A stretch of DNA of 28,820 bases from Fomitopsis serialis (Eukaryota; Basidiomycota; Agaricomycetes; Polyporales; Fomitopsidaceae): positions 1-28,820 of the forward strand of contig NW_025955422.1 of assembly GCF_022376445.1 (NCBI RefSeq). Reading direction: 5' to 3'. The position numbers and the translations under genes are program-made. Position 1 is the stretch's first letter; each line of letters opens with the position of its first letter. Positions 1 through 9,945 of the stretch are shown here, one piece after another. The notes beneath the pieces were generated by a model. The model searched no databases. It was not told the DNA's origin and worked only from the letters and a program-made list of their open reading frames with translations.

Positions 1-2
1 TC

Positions 3-122
3 CCCGGCGGTCCTCGCGGCACTGTTCCCGACTCCTGGTCATCGGAAAACGTGTTAGAAACGGCTAGTACTTTCTACGTTAACAACTGGGGTGGATTGTA
101 TGCGTACCAAACACTTTGGTAG
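3..122 (+). pseudogene. C-terminal tail of a Plavaka-like transposase (5' cut by window edge)
   Basis: An open frame enters from the left edge and ends at TAG 120-122. Its last residues include VPDSWSSENVLETASTFY, then NNW and a terminal YQTLW. The clear Plavaka transposase at 19266-22749 ends with DWTSDTILDKANRFLLNNW and YQTLW at its own stop, so the two are homologous at the same C-terminal position. A third, closer copy ends at 7397. Only about 39 codons are visible, so whether the rest of the gene is intact cannot be judged. Calling it a fragment is an inference from the 7397 copy, which has no recognisable transposase core upstream. The stop lies 207 bp before the ATG of the next gene. 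Confidence 0.6.
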
Positions 123-328
123 CCTCTAATAACAAGTACAGTTAATCCTGGTCTCCAGTGCAGCATTCTACGCCTACAAAATTGGGAGCGCCAATGGGTC
201 CCATGTTCGGCGCTAGTGGTAAATTAATCACTTCTCACGCCTCGTTCAACGCTTTGGCGTGGCTTTCGTACTCTCTGAAAACGCTTTTGCTCTCTCTTAT
301 CCTCTTCACCGTCCACCCGTCCACCATC

Positions 329-1456
329 ATGGCTTCTTTGGATCCTCGCGTTCAATTCCACATCTCTACCTTTATTCCTTCCTTCGGCGACGTTTGCAAG
401 AAGGTCAAGCGGTGCCCCCATGTGCAGAAGGGTTCCCTCAACCACCTCACCGTGGTTGAGATATCGAGGACGGGTCTGGGGACCCTGTGGAGCCATGTGA
501 GTTACAAGTTCCATGATGAGTCTTGTTGAGTACTGACAGAAGCATACATAGTGCCCGAGGACTGTCAAACCCTGCCGTACCTTGCCCAGCAAGTTGCAGC
601 CGAACGACGATGAGGTTGCCGCGGCGCGCCCGTCCATCAACGCTGCACTGCCGGAGGAGGGCCCAAACCGATTCATTTTCGTCGGCGGCATCGAGGCGTG
701 GCACAAGAGCCCCGAATTCCCGGAGTGCCTTCGAGGGACGGACGAGATAGGAATAGTGGAGGTATTCTTTATTACCGGGTGAGTTTGTCAGTCTCTGCGT
801 GTATGTATACAGGGCTCAAAGTAACTGGGCAGGATCACGTTGCGCCCATCCAGCTGCCCCTCATGTGCCGTGTACATGGGGACTGGGAGATAGAGCTGCC
901 GTTCCGCCAGCCGGTCACTCAGGAGGTCATTCCATGCCTCAATGGCTGGAAGAGGGACCCTAAGGAGTACCCGGCACGCTTCGACATTTACGACGTCCAG
1001 CAAGCTAAGTTCATTCCCCTCGGTCCGTCAACGAACCCATTCGCATCCCCCTACCCCTTCGGCACGTCATCCTCGTTAAATACGAGAGTATCTACGACAC
1101 CATGTGGCCCCTCTACTGGCTAAAGGGATCCGCCCTTCAGGGGCTCTGGGCGGAATCCTGGCCAACATGTACCCCGCCCGTCCATCTGGCCCGTGGGCTT
1201 CGATTTCCCCAGGACCCGCATCAACGCGTTGTCCGTGGTCCGGGTTGAAGGCAACCACCGGCCTCACGTCTTCACGCCAGCGGAGGGCGATCCGGACTGT
1301 ACCGTGGAGAGAATGAACGTTCGAGAAGATGAGGTCTCAGCGGATGGGGACTCGGATGCGGACACGGATGTCGACTCGGATGCCGACTCGGATGCGGACT
1401 CGGATGCGGCCTCGGATGCGGAGGATTGGGATGGTGAGACGGCCGTGGGGGACTGA
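329..1456 (+). pseudogene. Tandem family copy 1: broken member of an unrecognised fungal gene family
   Basis: I do not recognise the family. Exons by comparison with copies 2-4 are 329-496, 552-778 and 833-1456, with phase-0 introns of 55 and 54 nt. The start ATG 329 follows a CT-rich leader and matches the start of copy 4. Shared blocks are STFIPSF, NHLTVVEISRTGLGTLW, GGIEAWHKS, LPLMCRVH and PFRQPVT. Against intact copy 4 there are four one-base deletions: near 767-778 (end of exon 2), 1021-1024, 1117-1120 and 1177-1183. The matching protein therefore hops between frames before regaining RINALSVVR. The C-terminus carries an Asp-rich repeat tail not found in the other copies. It is either a pseudogene or a real gene with sequencing deletions; all lesions are of one type, which keeps the second option open. 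Confidence 0.75.
1349..1420 (+). repeat. 12-bp minisatellite coding for an Asp/Ser/Ala tail
   Basis: Six tandem units of 12 bp, close to GACTCGGATGCG, fill 72 bp. In the copy 1 frame they encode alternating DSDA-type tetrapeptides, giving a strongly acidic C-terminus. Being a multiple of three, unit gain or loss keeps the frame. Copies 2, 3 and 4 have no such array, although copies 3 and 4 also end in acidic residues. Confidence 0.85.
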
Positions 1457-1729
1457 GGAGATCTGAATACATGTACATCCCATCTTTGTAACCGTCTGTG
1501 TACTATTTTTTGAAGACTGAATAACAATGTCCTAGTGTAAAAGTACGAGAATGCAAAAAATACACATGAGTGGGAAGCGCCTATGTCTTGGTGTGTCTCA
1601 CGCGTCCCCGAACGCTTTGACTCGTCTTTCTATCACTCTCAAAAGGATTTCTACGCACCCTGCTTCCCCTTTGAGCTGCCGTCCATCGTCTTGCACCATG
1701 GCTTGCCTAGACCCCGCGTAGTTTTCCAC

Positions 1730-2678
1730 ATGTCGACGTTCCTGCCATCCTTTCGCGATATCTGCAGAACCGACCTGACGTGCCCCAATACGACGACGCC
1801 GGGCTCTGCCAACCACCTCGTTGTGGTCCAAGTCTCGAGGACGATGGGAATTGGGACCTTGTGGGAATACGTGAGTGTCAGAACATTCGCTGGCTGTAGA
1901 GTACTGATGAAAAGTGTCAGTGCCCCATGTCTGAACTCTGCAAGACGAGGAAGTGCGCCATTCAGCCTGACCGGGTGGATGTTGCCATCGCCCGTCCGTA
2001 TATCTACACCCTGCTGCCGCAGAACTGGCAGGCGCGGTTCACATTCATCGGCGCGATATCGAGTTGGAACAGAAGCCCGGGAGTGCCGCTTTGTCTTAGA
2101 GCGGAGGGTAGGAAGGCGGTGGTGGAGGCGCTATTCTACTACGAGGTGCGTGTATTACAATGATCTCAAAGCAACTAAGGAGGCTCACACAAGGCCCGTA
2201 GGAGGACGTGGAGCCCTTGATACTCCCGTTGCTGTGCAGGGTGCACAACAACGAGATTGAGGTGCCGCTCCGCCAGGCCCTCACGGAACAGGTCATCCCT
2301 TGTCTCAACCGCTGGAAGCGGGTTCCCGGTGAATTGCCCAGGACCTTCCAGATCTATAACGGCCGGACACGGCGGTTCCAGGACCTCACTTCCATTGATC
2401 ATCCCATTCACGTTCCCCTTCGCCTTACCCGCATCATCATGTTCAAGTACGCGCACATCATCGCGACTCCATACGCGCACATGTATGGTCCTGGCGACCG
2501 TCCGTTGCGTCCTCTGTGCAGCCTCCTGGCGGGGATGTACGACGTGCGGTTCATCTGGCCGGTCAACTTCCCTTATCGGCGCCGCCGCCTCAATGCCGTA
2601 TCCCGCGTTCACGGCGGGGAGCTCGTCCACCCGGATGAAGACGACCCGGAGTGCACCGTGGAGATCGTAGAAGGTTAG
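1730..2678 (+). CDS. Tandem family copy 2: unrecognised protein, 5' end shifted
   Basis: Second member of the tandem family. Exons are 1730-1870, 1921-2145 and 2202-2678, with phase-0 introns of 50 and 56 nt, giving 280 aa from ATG 1730. Shared blocks include MSTFLPSFRDIC, GTLWEY, ISSWNRSPGVPLCL, ILPLLCRVH and QALTEQVIPCLNRWKR. The ATG at 1699, equivalent to the start of copies 1 and 4, meets an in-frame TAG after seven codons because of a one-base deletion around 1712-1716. Translation would have to begin at ATG 1730, or at an unsupported in-frame ATG at 1583. The protein thus loses about ten N-terminal residues; everything downstream is open and well conserved. It ends shortly after a DPECTVEI block that also occurs, as DPDCTVER, in copy 1. 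Function unknown; possibly still expressed in shortened form. Confidence 0.65.
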
Positions 2679-2860
2679 GGGGACGTAGGCGAGGGCCATA
2701 CACAGTGAGCGGGAGTGCGAGAGTGCCGGATTAGGGCGGTGGATGCACTGGCAAGGCTGCGCGTATATTCTCCGTACGTTGTAAGAATTGGAATGCATGT
2801 AGTGTACTTCTAGAGCGATTGGAATGTACTGGGAAAGCAGGTCTCTAATTGTGAAAGAGT

Positions 2861-2870
2861 TATAATATCA
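2861..2870 (+). promoter_or_regulatory. Possible TATA-like element before copy 3
   Basis: TATAATATCA lies 122 bp before the copy 3 ATG and is followed by a pyrimidine-rich stretch (2870-2975) reaching a CCGCC-ATG start context. CT-rich leaders are common in fungal promoters. Position and motif are suggestive only. Confidence 0.25.
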
Positions 2871-2982
2871 TTCTCTTCTCTTTGCACCGGGCGCTACCCT
2901 CGGAAGTGTTGCTTCCGCCCTCCACCAAGCGTCTCTGAGTACATTCTCTCCACTTCATCTGCCCCCTCCCCTGTCCACCGCC

Positions 2983-4135
2983 ATGCCGCTAAACGCCAAC
3001 CTCAGATACTTGTACTCAACCTTTCTCCCGAGCTTCCGTAACGTTTGCGAGGATTCACAGGCTTGTCCGTGGCAGGAAGCAATCAACCACATTACCGTGG
3101 TCTCCGTATCTAAGCAGGGGAAATGGGGCGCGCTATGGGAATACGTGAGTGGCCCAGATTTCTTGGAAACTATCCTTCATTACTGATGAGCCCACTCGGG
3201 GTCAGTGTCCTGTCTACGATAGACAGAAGTGCCCGACAGTGGCGCGAAACGTCCAGCCACGCCCAAGTGACATGAAGGACGCTGGACCGTTCCTAACCGA
3301 ATTGCCCTCGTCACAGTGCGAGGAGCGTTTCATCTTTCTTGGAGGAGTTCAGGAATGGCATCGCAGCGTCGGACTGCCGGCCTGCCTGCTCGAAAGCCAA
3401 GGGAGCAGAGGTGTTGTCGAAGTATATATATACTATGAGGTGCGTCGTACAAATCTTGGCTACACTCACACAATGCTTATTCCCTACACCTAGGATCGCT
3501 GTCCACCCATGTCGTTGCCCCTCATGTGTAGGGTGCACGATCATGAAATCGAGCTTCCTTTCCGCCAGCCAATCACTGAGCAAGCGCTGCCTGGACTCAA
3601 TCCGTTCAAGAAGCGGAAATACGGAGACCCACCGCAATTTGAGGTCTACGATGTAGACAGCGGAATGTTTCTTCCTCTCCGCCGGCTCACTCTAACCACC
3701 CCGCTCCACCTTCGTCTCCCCCTTTCCCACATACCCGTATTCAAGTACGCCCACGTCAACCACATCAGTAACCCGCGCGATATCGCCCTCGGCACTCGTA
3801 ATCTGGGTGCCTTGTGCAGCATGAAGGTGGGCATGTATGACCTGCCCTTCGTATTGCCCACCGCCCTTCCTATACCCCGTCTGCACATGCGTGCGGAATG
3901 GGTCCTCAAACGCCGCAGCTTTCCCATGACCCTGGAACGTCCGTTAAAGGGAGAGCCTGGATACAGCGAGGAGGTGGTGGGGGGCGAGGTGCCAGTGGAC
4001 GCTCCAGCGCACATGGCAGAGGATGTTGCGGATGATGAAGACGGGGTGGAAATTTGGGAGGTAATGTCCAATGGCAAAGAAGTAGCTTACGTTCCAAACC
4101 GCACCGGGGGCTACTCGTGGGTAGAATCCGCTTGA
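2983..4135 (+). CDS. Tandem family copy 3: unrecognised protein, intact
   Basis: Third and most divergent member of the family. Exons are 2983-3144, 3206-3439 and 3494-4135, with phase-0 introns of 61 and 54 nt, predicting 345 aa with no lesion. ATG 2983 has a CCGCC context after a CT-rich leader. Visible blocks are STFLPSFRNVC, NHITVVSVS, GALWEY, a Cys/Pro segment at the start of exon 2, FIFLGGVQEWHRSVGLPACL, EIELPFRQPITEQALPGLN and KVGMYDLPFVLP. The C-terminus is longer than in its paralogues and acidic (DVADDEDGVE), then ends in a short non-acidic tail. No signal peptide or membrane span is obvious, so it is probably intracellular. Three conserved cysteines or histidines could bind a ligand, but no known domain is recognised. 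It lies 304 bp downstream of copy 2. Confidence 0.8.
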
Positions 4136-4439
4136 GTACCATTGAAGTTGACACCTTTTCATATTGAACCCATCTCTGTATGCCATGCACAAATCCTCAA
4201 ACATGTATTCCTACGGTGAACGGTTCTCGGCTACCACTAGCTCAGAGGAGAACAACATATTTAAGGTGAAGCTCACAGCGAAGTCTCAAATTAAGATTGC
4301 TCGGAGAGTTAACCAAGTGCTTTGAAGGGCTCCAAAGCCGGTTTGACTCACTTTAGAATATGGGTTTTCTCTTTGACACCTCTCGACCCATGCGCGCTGT
4401 ACGAGTCCCGCGGCTACAGAGTGGTTGGCCAACATCCCA
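4136..4439. other. 3' flank of copy 3, no gene recognised
   Basis: About 300 bp of unique-looking sequence after the copy 3 stop. I see no exon, repeat or RNA gene. Confidence 0.5.
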
Positions 4440-5490
4440 TTCCAGGTAAGCCCGAGGCAAGCCCTGGCGCGCCGCTCTCGACGACCGCCAGACTCGAGTC
4501 CAAGCCGCTACTTACTCGCACTACTTGCACGTCGATCCATCTGCTTGCTCGCACCCATTTCAATGTATTCACGCACGCTTGCTCGCCCGTATCCACGCCC
4601 ATTGCTCCTTCGTCTGCGGATGTTCCTTGTGCGTGTCCGCCCACACACTCGCTTGCTCATGTACTCATCTGTCCGCTCTCAGTCACTGCCAATCACCTAC
4701 TTGCCCGCTCACACAGCCGCCTATCCGCCCGCATGTCAATGCATTCGCGCTATCCCCTGGACCTTCAAACACGAAAACAAACCTTGAAGGTGGAGGGTGG
4801 TTGGAATGGGAAGGGCGACTCGGGGAAGAAGGGAAACAGCGAGCGCGAAGGCTCCAAAAGTAAAGGTGCGCCCCAGCTCGATACATGTACCAAGCAATAT
4901 AACTGTTGTCGCCAGTGTACGCCCGTGTAAGGGTACCGGTAGGTGGATCATTGTGCCATGGGCATGTTTGCCCCCACACCTGCCCGCTCATATGCTTGTC
5001 TGCCCACTCTCCCATTGCCGTTCCCGTACCTGTACGCCTGCTCGCTCGTCCGCCCGCCAACTGACTCGCTCTTTCGACCACCCGTCCATCCTTTGGCTCG
5101 GTCGCCCACCTGCCTATTGACTGGATGGCATCCCCGCCTGTTGACTTCCCGCCTATCCGTTCGCTCGCCCGCACGCCCAGACACTCGCCCACATGCCCAA
5201 TCACTGGGCCCCCACCTATTCACCAGCTCTCCCGGACGGCCATTTGCACGCCCGTTTCACCGCTGATCACCCGCCCATCCGTTCGTTGACTAGCGCACCT
5301 GTTCATCCGTTCGCTCGCCCGCCGACCCATGGACCACCATCACTAGCTCAACTGCCCGCACCCATCAACTTGCCGCCTATTCACTCATTCACCTGGAGAC
5401 ACATTCACTCGCGTGCCCACACACCTATTCGCCGCTTTCCCGCATGTTCATTTGCGTGCCCGTTCCACCGCTGATCCCCTACGCCCGCCG
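4440..5490. repeat. Degenerate CGCCCGC/CTCGCTTGC low-complexity tract
   Basis: About 1 kb of C-rich, G-poor DNA built from irregular short words such as GCTCGCCCGC, CACCCATTCA and CGCTTGCTCG. Open frames are long in all three plus frames and in the opposite strand, which is composition and not coding. A roughly 50-bp segment at 5226-5275 (ATTTGCACGCCCGTTTCACC) recurs with changes at 5433-5482 (ATTTGCGTGCCCGTTCCACC), so local duplication contributes. Similar words occur in reverse complement near 17560-17690. Confidence 0.65.
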
Positions 5491-6299
5491 CCGTTCTCCG
5501 TGCACGTTCATAATCTCCCTCCGAGTAGGCCGCATTCCCTGCGCACGTCGGGTCCTGTAGCCTGCAGACCCCGATTTAACACGCTCGTTCAGTGTGACGG
5601 TGAGTTCGTCATCATCTTGCACTGGACAGTTGGATTGACATTGGGCGGAAGGCTACGGTGTGCACCTGCATGAACCTTAGGTGAGGCAATATGTATATCT
5701 GTGCTACGAGCGGGACCTCTAATCACTGCGTATCGATAGCGATCGCGAAGCTGAGCGACTACAAGTCGCGCGCACGAATTCTCCTCGACCCAGAGAGAGC
5801 AGTCCGGAGACGTGGGTGGATGAGGTCGAGGATGTGAGGTCGGATGAGAGTCCACGAAGGAACGGGTCATGTTTGGTATGGATGGGATCGAGAAGGACAG
5901 GTGGAATGTGGTGCGTGGTAACCTTGTCCAATTGGAATGACGGTTGACTGACTTGCGAGCAACAGGAATGCTCTCCATGCACTAATGACGCCATACAAGG
6001 GTCATGGTGCCCCGACTCAATGCACCGAGTCCTGCAGAGGCTCTGCGCCGGATGGCGAATTCAGAGTGCAGAGAGGGTGTGCCCTCTGCCCTGCTGACGG
6101 CTGTCGCCCGACTGGCCTTCACCGCATCACAGCCCCATCGTCGCCGACTCTTCCCCCGCCTCTTCTTCCTCTCACTCACCGTCGCCCTCTGCAATCAGTA
6201 CACTGCCTGGTGGGCCGTGCCCGCGGCGAAGGCTACAGAGGTCGTCATTGTCGAGGCGAACAGCGGAGGCAAGGGCGCGAAACCGAAAACCACCTCGCG
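5491..6299. other. Intergenic, no gene supported
   Basis: Open frames here (for example 6004-6396 plus, and 5719-5994 minus) show no recognised domain. The 6004-6396 frame includes a short hydrophobic stretch and could be an upstream exon of the HPC2-like relic that follows, but I cannot align it. Confidence 0.4.
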
Positions 6300-6369
6300 T
6301 CAGGCCCGACTGGCACTAAACCAAAGACCTTCAAGGCTATACAAGGCCCCCCCCGTCTCCCGCCCAGCC

Positions 6370-6895
6370 GCCGCTGCGCACCGTCCACCTCAATAACCCC
6401 TCGGAGGTCCCGAAGACTATGAGGGCGACAATGCAGCCCTCGACCACAGCCAGCGTCGCTTACACGCCCTACTTCCGCGAACACCACAGGAGTGACGAGA
6501 GCAACAGTGAGGGCAACGATGAAGGGGTAGGCAACAAGCTCCAGAAGAAGGGGAGAAAGGTGCGTCCACAACCTCGCTGTGTTGCGCGTACGCTCATTGC
6601 TCTATGCAACAGAACCGTGCCTCCGAGTAATACCACACGGCCGACCCTTTCATCGACGACTCTGCGCTCGCGCAAGACGAGCGAACCTTCTTCGCGCATG
6701 GGCAGCCCAAGGGGTTCTACGTGTCAAGTGGACAGGTGGTGTTAGTGGATAGTTAGTGAATACGTGCGTGTTTCCCTTCGTCATGTGCTCTTGCGTATGT
6801 GGGACGGGTGGCTCGAGAACTTTCATCATTGGTCCTAACCTACTTCATTCAAGTTCCTCCAGTATCGAAGAAACCAACGCGAAAGGTTTTCGTTG
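6370..6895 (+). pseudogene. HPC2/ubinuclein-like (HIR complex) relic
   Basis: Remains of the conserved HPC2/ubinuclein region, a HIR histone-chaperone subunit that binds H3-H4 in replication-independent nucleosome assembly. Pieces in order lie in different frames: RTVHL near 6380; LGGPEDYEGDNAAL from about 6399; an acidic and basic stretch DESNSEGNDEG to KKGRK ending at 6559; a normal-looking intron 6560-6612; then a TAA (6628-6630) where the family has an aromatic residue, directly before DPFIDDSALAQDERTFF and KGFYVSSGQVVLV (about 6640-6738). A later piece, PPVSKKPTRK near 6856, fits the usual basic segment after the core. At least two frameshifts and one stop make it non-functional. The retained intron argues for a decayed duplicate and not a retrocopy. 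The identification rests on the core motif, which is distinctive. Confidence 0.75.
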
Positions 6896-7195
6896 CGCCT
6901 TCTGTGTCCGTCGTCACCGCGCTGGCCTCCGCTGTATCCCTGGCTACCTGCGCAGAACATGGCAGGGAGCACACACGGACCAGCCCACGTTCGTCACGGC
7001 GAGCATGTCCGCGCCAGAGGGTGTCCGCACGCGGTGGTGGCCCGCCGACCTCAGCCGGCCGACGCTGTACAATCTCGCGGTCACGCTTGCGCTGGGCGAC
7101 AACCTTGGTACCAAATCGTCACGGCGTCGTACACGGTGCGTTCGGTTTTCCGGTGGATCAAGTTGCTCCAGACGCCGTATAGCGACCAGTACGGA

Positions 7196-7397
7196 TGACG
7201 TCGCGAACACGGGGATTGGGTGGGGGGATCAGTGGCATCTCGCGGTCAATGGACAGGAGTTCTACGGGCAGGGGACGAACATCCACCCGTTCGTTCCGGA
7301 CTCATGGGCATCTGAGAACGTGCTGGATAAGGCGAGTACCTTCTATGTTGACAATTGGGGTGATTTGTACGTGTATCAAACTCTGGTAGTCTACTGA
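7196..7397 (+). pseudogene. Second Plavaka-like transposase C-terminal tail
   Basis: The end of an open frame (open from about 6756) contains SWASENVLDKASTFYVDNW and then YQTL before a stop at 7395-7397. It is the near twin of the tail ending at 122 and is homologous to the end of the full Plavaka transposase at 19266. Upstream of about 7196 no transposase core can be recognised, and another frame has a plausible segment (SVFRWIKLLQTPYSDQYG, ending near 7195), so this is probably a truncated relic. It sits between the HPC2-like relic and copy 4 of the tandem family, 186 bp before the copy 4 ATG. The same arrangement precedes copy 1. Confidence 0.6.
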
Positions 7398-7582
7398 GCT
7401 ATGTAATAGATTGAACTTCCATCTTACAGGCTCATTGAGCCAGAAGCGCGCGTGTCTCTGTGTTCGGCGCTAATATTTCAAAACTTCTCACGCCTTGTTC
7501 AACGCTTGCGCGTCGCTCTCGCACTCTTTGCGAAGACTTTGTTTTTACTCTCACTCACTTCACCATCCACCCGTCTACTGCC

Positions 7583-8642
7583 ATGTCTTCTTTGAACTCG
7601 CGCCTCCAGTTCGACATATCGACCTTCCTTCCTCCCTTCCGCGAGGTCTGCAAGAACGCCAAGCCGTGTCCCGTACTGCAGAACGGTTGCCTTAACCACC
7701 TAACGGTGGTTGAGATATCCAGGACGGGATTAGGGACGTTGTGGAGCCACGTGAGTCCCTAGTAATGCGGTGCTGTCTTGTTGAATGCTGACAGAATCTA
7801 CTCAGTGCCCAATCCCTCACCAATCCTGCTGTACGTCACTGAGCACGTTGCAGCCGAACGACCGCGACATCGCCGTGGTGCGCCCGTACATCAACAACAT
7901 ACTGCCGGAGGACGCACCGCACCGCTTCTTCTTCGTCGGAGGCATCCAGGCGTGGCACCGGAGTGTTGGATTCCCGCATTGTCTTTACCAGAAGGACAAG
8001 CTAGCTGTGGTTGAGGTTTTCTTTTACTTCGAGGTGCGTTTGTTGGTCTCTGCGTGTATTGTTGAAGGGCTCAAAGGGACCGGGCAGAATTTCTATGTCC
8101 CGATGATGTTGCCCCTTATGTGCCGCGTGCACGGCGACTCGGAGATAGAGCTTCCGTTCCGCCAGCCCGTCACCGAGCAAGTCATTCCATGCCTGAACCG
8201 CTGGAAGCGGGATCCCAACGAGTTCCCGGTACGCTTCGAAATCTACGACGTCGACGAAGAGAGGTTCGTTCCCCTCGCGTCCGTCGACGAACCGATTCGC
8301 ATCGCCCTACCCCTTCGCCACCTAATCGTCATCAAGTACGAGCATATCCACGGCACTCTCTGGCACCCATCCTGGGCTAAAGGAATGCGGCCTGCAAGTC
8401 CTCTGGGCGGCATCCTGGCGGACATGTACCCCTACCGGTTCATCTGGCCGGTGGACCTCCCATATCCTCGCAGCCGCATCAACGCCTTGTCCGTGGTCAG
8501 GTTCGATCGGCTCCGCGGAGCTCACGTCTTCACGCCCGCCCAAGGCCATCGGAGGTGCGCGGTGGAGACGATGAATGGTCCGGAGGATGTGGACGAGGAG
8601 GCTCAGAGTTCCGATGGTAGGATGGCGACTGACGAGAACTAG
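7583..8642 (+). CDS. Tandem family copy 4: unrecognised protein, intact
   Basis: Intact member of the family, 316 aa. Exons are 7583-7750, 7806-8033 and 8088-8642, with phase-0 introns of 55 and 54 nt. ATG 7583 (CTGCC context) follows a CT-rich leader nearly identical to that of copy 1. Blocks in order: STFLPPFREVC at residues 14-24; NHLTVVEISRTGLGTLW; a Cys-rich start of exon 2; FFFVGGIQAWHRSVGFPHCL; VVEVFFYFE; LPLMCRVH; EIELPFRQPVTEQVIPCLN; FEIYDVDEERFVPL; GGILADMYPYRFIWPVDLP; RINALSVVR; then an acidic tail. Intron 2 is divisible by three and has no stop, so an unspliced mRNA would add 18 residues. No known fold, signal peptide or membrane span is recognised. It is closest to copy 1, whose flanks it also shares. 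Confidence 0.8.
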
Positions 8643-9167
8643 GTAGACGTATCGACTAGTTCCCGTTACCATGGCCCTTTTCTGTACCGTCTTTTTGTAT
8701 TTTTTGGAGAGGGAGCTGGGGATGAAATTTCTGGTCTGTGCTGACAACAAGGACATGGACTCGGACGCGACTTTCTGTGGCAGAAGGAGTTCAGTACCAC
8801 CCAGTTTGACGTTGCCAGTATAAGTTCTGTCACGCCTGTAACACATGGTACAGTTCATACGGAATAGAAATGGATTTACGGGCCCACAATAGCGAGCCTC
8901 AAGCTAAAAAATGTATCCGTAATCCCGCCAGTGGTTGGCCCTCTAAGATGATAATTAAATCAAATGGATGCTATGCCTACCAGAGAAATCAAGTCAAGAG
9001 CAAGTGAAGAGACTAACATAATTCCAAATTGACTGCGATTACGGTATACAAAGCGTTGAAATATATCTCAGGTACTTCCAAAGTGTTTGGTCACACTTAT
9101 ACATTACTTTGGGTTACTTTGAAAATCAGGCGCTCTCTTGGGCACATAAAGTGTTTTTCCTGATGGC
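8643..9167. other. Intergenic after copy 4, no gene supported
   Basis: The 3' region of copy 4 followed by comparatively AT-rich DNA (about 8870-9110). No exon chain, repeat or RNA gene was seen. Confidence 0.5.
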
Positions 9168-9590
9168 GTGCGCCTCAGGCTCGTCGAGTACATCGGGGAC
9201 ACCATCACCGAGCAGAAATACAGCGTACTCGAAGCCAGTCCGGACGACTCGAACTGGATCGGGGACAGCGAGTGGGAGGGCTTGTGGGACACGGCTCCGA
9301 AGGTACTCGCAGAGGTGATTCCATCCCTCCGCTACGTAGCGGTGTCGTCCGGGTGCATGGTGGAGGACCGCGTGGACCGTGAGCAATCAACTTTTAGGGG
9401 GAAGGCACGATGGTGGCGCGTCGTGCGCGACAACTCGAAGGCAAATCCGGGCACGCCTGCGGGCGCTGCCACTGAAGCTGAACATGGGATGGCGCCGGCA
9501 GACTTGGTAGAGATCAATGAAGAGGGCACAGGAATGGACCAGTATATGTGTAGCGAGGCTTTCGCAGACACTCTGCGACTTCATGAGTAA
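9168..9590 (+). pseudogene. C-terminal fragment of a possible F-box-type protein
   Basis: An open frame of about 140 codons ends at TGA... TAA 9588-9590 but has no ATG or clear upstream exon. Visible segments are EQKYSVLEASPDDSNWIG, EGLWDTAPKVLAEVIPSLR, KARWWRVVRD and a final SEAFADTL. The style (acidic/tryptophan segment, then a hydrophobic PSLRYVAV strand and a short WW segment) reminds me of the C-termini of the numerous agaricomycete F-box proteins, which recruit substrates to SCF ubiquitin ligases. No F-box is present here, so the family call is weak. It may be a 5'-truncated relic or the last exon of a gene whose upstream exons I cannot see. Confidence 0.35.
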
Positions 9591-9945
9591 GAGTCAAGCA
9601 GGTATCTGTACTAAGTTAGAAGAGATTCGACTCGGAACAAGAGACTGACGCGACCATCCACGGATCCTTACTACAGTAAGTACATAGTAACCAAGTTAAG
9701 CGACTTAGCCACACGCCGGCCATTGCCGGGCGTTGCGGCGCGATTGTGGCGCCTCTTCCTGCCAGCGACACGTATACCTTGTCGTGGCCGTCGATAAGAC
9801 TGAGCTGAGCCACCTGGTGAGTCCATCAATCGACGACCATCACTACTGACCATGAATCTCAGCTGAAGCTCATCCCGACTCTGAGCACACATCCAGCGAC
9901 GTTACATCTTTTGAAAAATTGTGAGTGTCATTGCGCCACACAGAG
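9591..9945 (+). other. Possible 5' exons of the following gene, unresolved
   Basis: Segments such as GAIVAPLPASDTYTLSWPS (about 9740-9796) and LKLIPTLSTHPATLHLLKN (9863-9919), with GTGAGT/CAG sites around them, look protein-like and lie just before the DUF7223-like gene. I could not join them in frame to the exon at 9946: the visible GTGAGT..CACACAG interval 9921-9943 is only 23 nt. They may encode the missing N-terminus and signal peptide. Confidence 0.3.

Noticed and set aside
158..328. Upstream in-frame extension of copy 1 (and the similar one at 7460 for copy 4)
   Set aside because: The extension is the CT-rich leader; the ATGs at 329 and 7583 match in position and context and begin the part conserved between copies.
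4322..5673. Several overlapping open frames of 80-200 codons on both strands
   Set aside because: They reflect C-rich low-complexity DNA; no domain, no exon chain, and no single preferred frame.
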